Assembly: GCA_023248175.1 (NCBI GenBank)
Contig: JAHFFC010000051.1
Location: forward strand, 1 to 6,687
Direction of reading: 5' to 3'
Source: Candidatus Omnitrophota bacterium
GTDB lineage: Bacteria > Omnitrophota > Gorgyraeia > JACOVV01
DNA: 6,687 nt
Every line of letters starts with the position of its first letter. The first letter of the stretch is position 1. A program made the position numbers and the translations under genes. The notes beneath the pieces are model-generated. The model was given only the letters and a program-made list of their open reading frames with translations, had not been told where the DNA came from and ran no database searches. Positions 5,317 through 6,687 of the stretch are shown here, piece after piece.

Positions 5317-6027
5317 TCAAAAAATCTCCCCCAGATAAGCCCTGCGGACGGTAGGGTTTTCTAGGAGGGCTTTCCCTTCTCCTTGTAAAATAAGGGTGCC
5401 TGTTTCCATCACAGACCCGTAGTGGGCGTGGGAGAGTGCCATCCATGCGTTCTGCTCGACGAGAAGGATAGTGGTCCCCTGTTGGTTGATCTCTCGGATC
5501 AGATTGAAGACAACCTCGACCATTTTGGGGGCTAATCCTAAACTGGGTTCGTCTAGAAGAAGAAGTTTGGGGCAAGAGATCAAGGCCCTTGCCATGGCGA
5601 GCATCTGTTGTTCGCCGCCGCTGAGGTTGCCTGCCAGCTGGCGGAGGCGGTCTTTTAGAATAGGAAAGAGAGCCAGCAATTTTTCACGCTGCTGTTCAAC
5701 CTCGTGAGAATTATGACGGGTATACGCTCCCAGATCTAGGTTTTCTTTCACGGTTAAGCGCTGGAAAACTCTTCTTCCCTCTGGAACATGGGTTATTCCT
5801 AATCGGACAATTGCATCGGGAGATAATTTTTCAATGGGTTTTCCTTCCAATAAAATCTGACCTCGGGTCGTTTTAACAATTCCAGAAAGAGTCATTAAGA
5901 AGGTTGTTTTGCCAGCGCCATTGGCACCGATCAGCGTCACAATTTTGCCATGGGGAACTTCCAAGAGGACTCCCTTTAGAATTTCATTCTTGCCATAACC
6001 TGCGTGTAGATTCGTCACTTTAAGCAT
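5317..6027 (-). CDS. livF: Branched-chain amino acid ABC transporter ATPase LivF
   Basis: A 236-residue ATPase of the HAAT importer family (LivFGHMJ), which takes up branched-chain amino acids or, in relatives, urea or amides. Walker A GANGAGKT (34-41), LivF-type VPEGRRVFQRLTVKENL (81-97), signature LSGGEQQMLAMARAL (135-149), Walker B LLLLDEPSLGLAP (155-167) and LLVEQNAWMAL (188-198) are all present. Glu83 in the Q-loop and Glu191 in place of the switch His are normal for LivF and are not decay. The ATG (complement of 6025-6027) overlaps the livG end by 8 bp and follows AGGAAGAGG at 6047-6039. The tail LLENPTVRRAYLGEIF extends a few residues past the usual YLG end, and a diverged copy of it lies at 4657-4692. 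The substrate is not determined by the sequence. Confidence 0.92.
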   Translation of the reverse strand: MLKVTNLHAGYGKNEILKGVLLEVPHGKIVTLIGANGAGKTTFLMTLSGIVKTTRGQILLEGKPIEKLSPDAIVRLGITHVPEGRRVFQRLTVKENLDLGAYTRHNSHEVEQQREKLLALFPILKDRLRQLAGNLSGGEQQMLAMARALISCPKLLLLDEPSLGLAPKMVEVVFNLIREINQQGTTILLVEQNAWMALSHAHYGSVMETGTLILQGEGKALLENPTVRRAYLGEIF

Positions 6028-6687
6028 GGGGTTTATAGCCTCTTCCTAAATACGCTTCGATGACTTGTGGATCACGCTGAATCTGGTGAGGTTGCCCCTC
6101 GGCAATTTTTTTGCCGTAATCGAGGACAATGACTTTATCAGAAATCGGCATGACTACTTTCATATCATGTTCGATCAATAAAATCGTGATGCTCCGCTCG
6201 CGGATCGAGCGGATTAAATTCAAAAGGTCCTCTTTTTCATTCGGATTCATGCCGGCGGCCGGTTCATCGAGCAGGAGAAGTTTAGGATCGCAGGCGAGCG
6301 CACGGGCGATCTCTAACTTCCGTTGATGACCATATGAGAGATTTCGTGCTAGTTCATTTGCTTTTCCCGCAAGGCCACAAAATTCAAGGAGCTCGAATGA
6401 GTGTTTTTCGATTTTTTCCTCTTCTTTTCTGGCTCTGGGAGAGTTGAGAAGGATGCTCCATAGATTGGTCCGAGTTTTCGCGTGGGCGCCGACTTTGACA
6501 TTCTCAATGACCGTCATGTTTTTGAAGAGACGAATGGTCTGGAAAGTGCGCGCGATACCAACTCTGGTGATCCAGTGGGAAGGGGATTTTAGGATTTCTC
6601 GACGGTAATCTCCCAGAGTTACGCTCCCTTCTTGGGGGCGATCAATGCCGCTGATGCAGTTAAAGAGAGTGGTCTTGCCTGCTCCGT
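6020..6687 (-). CDS. livG: Branched-chain amino acid ABC transporter ATPase LivG, N-terminus outside the window
   Basis: The partner ATPase of LivF. The reading frame is open to the window edge, so an ATG at 6517 is internal and not the start. The 221 visible residues begin inside Walker A (GAGKTTLFN, 1-9). They continue with the LivG-typical GIARTFQTIRLFKNMTVIENV (Q-loop Gln49), the signature LSYGHQRKLEIARAL (116-130), Walker B LLLLDEPAAGMNP, the switch His173 in LIEHDM, and the C-terminal EGQPHQIQRDPQVIEAYLGRGYKPHA. All catalytic positions visible are intact. About 40 N-terminal residues are missing compared with full-length LivG. It lies upstream of livF, overlapping by 8 bp (ATGCTTAA). 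Permease genes livH and livM are expected beyond the window (inference from usual order). Confidence 0.93.
   Translation of the reverse strand, partial: GAGKTTLFNCISGIDRPQEGSVTLGDYRREILKSPSHWITRVGIARTFQTIRLFKNMTVIENVKVGAHAKTRTNLWSILLNSPRARKEEEKIEKHSFELLEFCGLAGKANELARNLSYGHQRKLEIARALACDPKLLLLDEPAAGMNPNEKEDLLNLIRSIRERSITILLIEHDMKVVMPISDKVIVLDYGKKIAEGQPHQIQRDPQVIEAYLGRGYKPHA

Noticed and set aside
5317..6027. LivF lacks the switch histidine (Glu191) and the Q-loop glutamine (Glu83), which at first resembles the PstB1 degeneracy.
   Set aside because: VPEGRR and LVEQN are the normal LivF-family sequences at these positions, so this is not a loss.
6129..6517. Open frames antisense to livG and livF, and similar ones antisense to pstC, pstA, pstB and phoU.
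   Set aside because: They lie wholly within well-supported genes, have no recognisable domains and no ribosome-binding sites, and are coding-strand shadows.

Overview
The window is bacterial chromosome with moderate GC content and tightly packed genes. It comes from a didermic or otherwise environmental lineage that I cannot name with confidence. Three blocks are visible.

Block 1 (1-4338, + strand) is a high-affinity phosphate uptake operon in the usual order: the end of pstS (periplasmic phosphate-binding protein), pstC and pstA (membrane channel), two tandem pstB genes (ATPases), and phoU (regulator). The two PstB proteins are not redundant copies. PstB1 has an intact LSGGQ signature but has lost the Q-loop glutamine and the H-loop histidine. 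PstB2 has intact Walker A, Q-loop and H-loop but a broken signature (LSSEQ). The defects are complementary, so a PstB1-PstB2 heterodimer would have one canonical and one degenerate ATP site, as in CFTR, TAP and asymmetric ABC exporters. Short 7-bp tandem repeats sit at several gene junctions of this operon, and one is translated as the N-terminus of PstB1.

Block 2 (4339-5312, + strand) is a 412-bp region without an intact gene, followed by a HigB/HigA-type toxin-antitoxin pair. The pair has its own near-consensus promoter placed so that the toxin mRNA would be almost leaderless. The gene-free region is a scar. It holds the 3' end of a second, diverged higA and, on the other strand, the 3' end of a second, diverged livF, in the same convergent arrangement as the intact higA/livF junction downstream. 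A palindromic repeat element lies between the two halves of the livF remnant. This suggests serial insertion of toxin-antitoxin cassettes at the livF 3' end, or recombination between two related loci.

Block 3 (5317-6687, - strand) is livF and the 3' two-thirds or more of livG, the paired ATPases of a branched-chain amino acid (or related amide/urea) ABC importer. The genes overlap by 8 bp, and livG runs off the window end. The toxin-antitoxin pair thus sits between two convergent nutrient-import operons.
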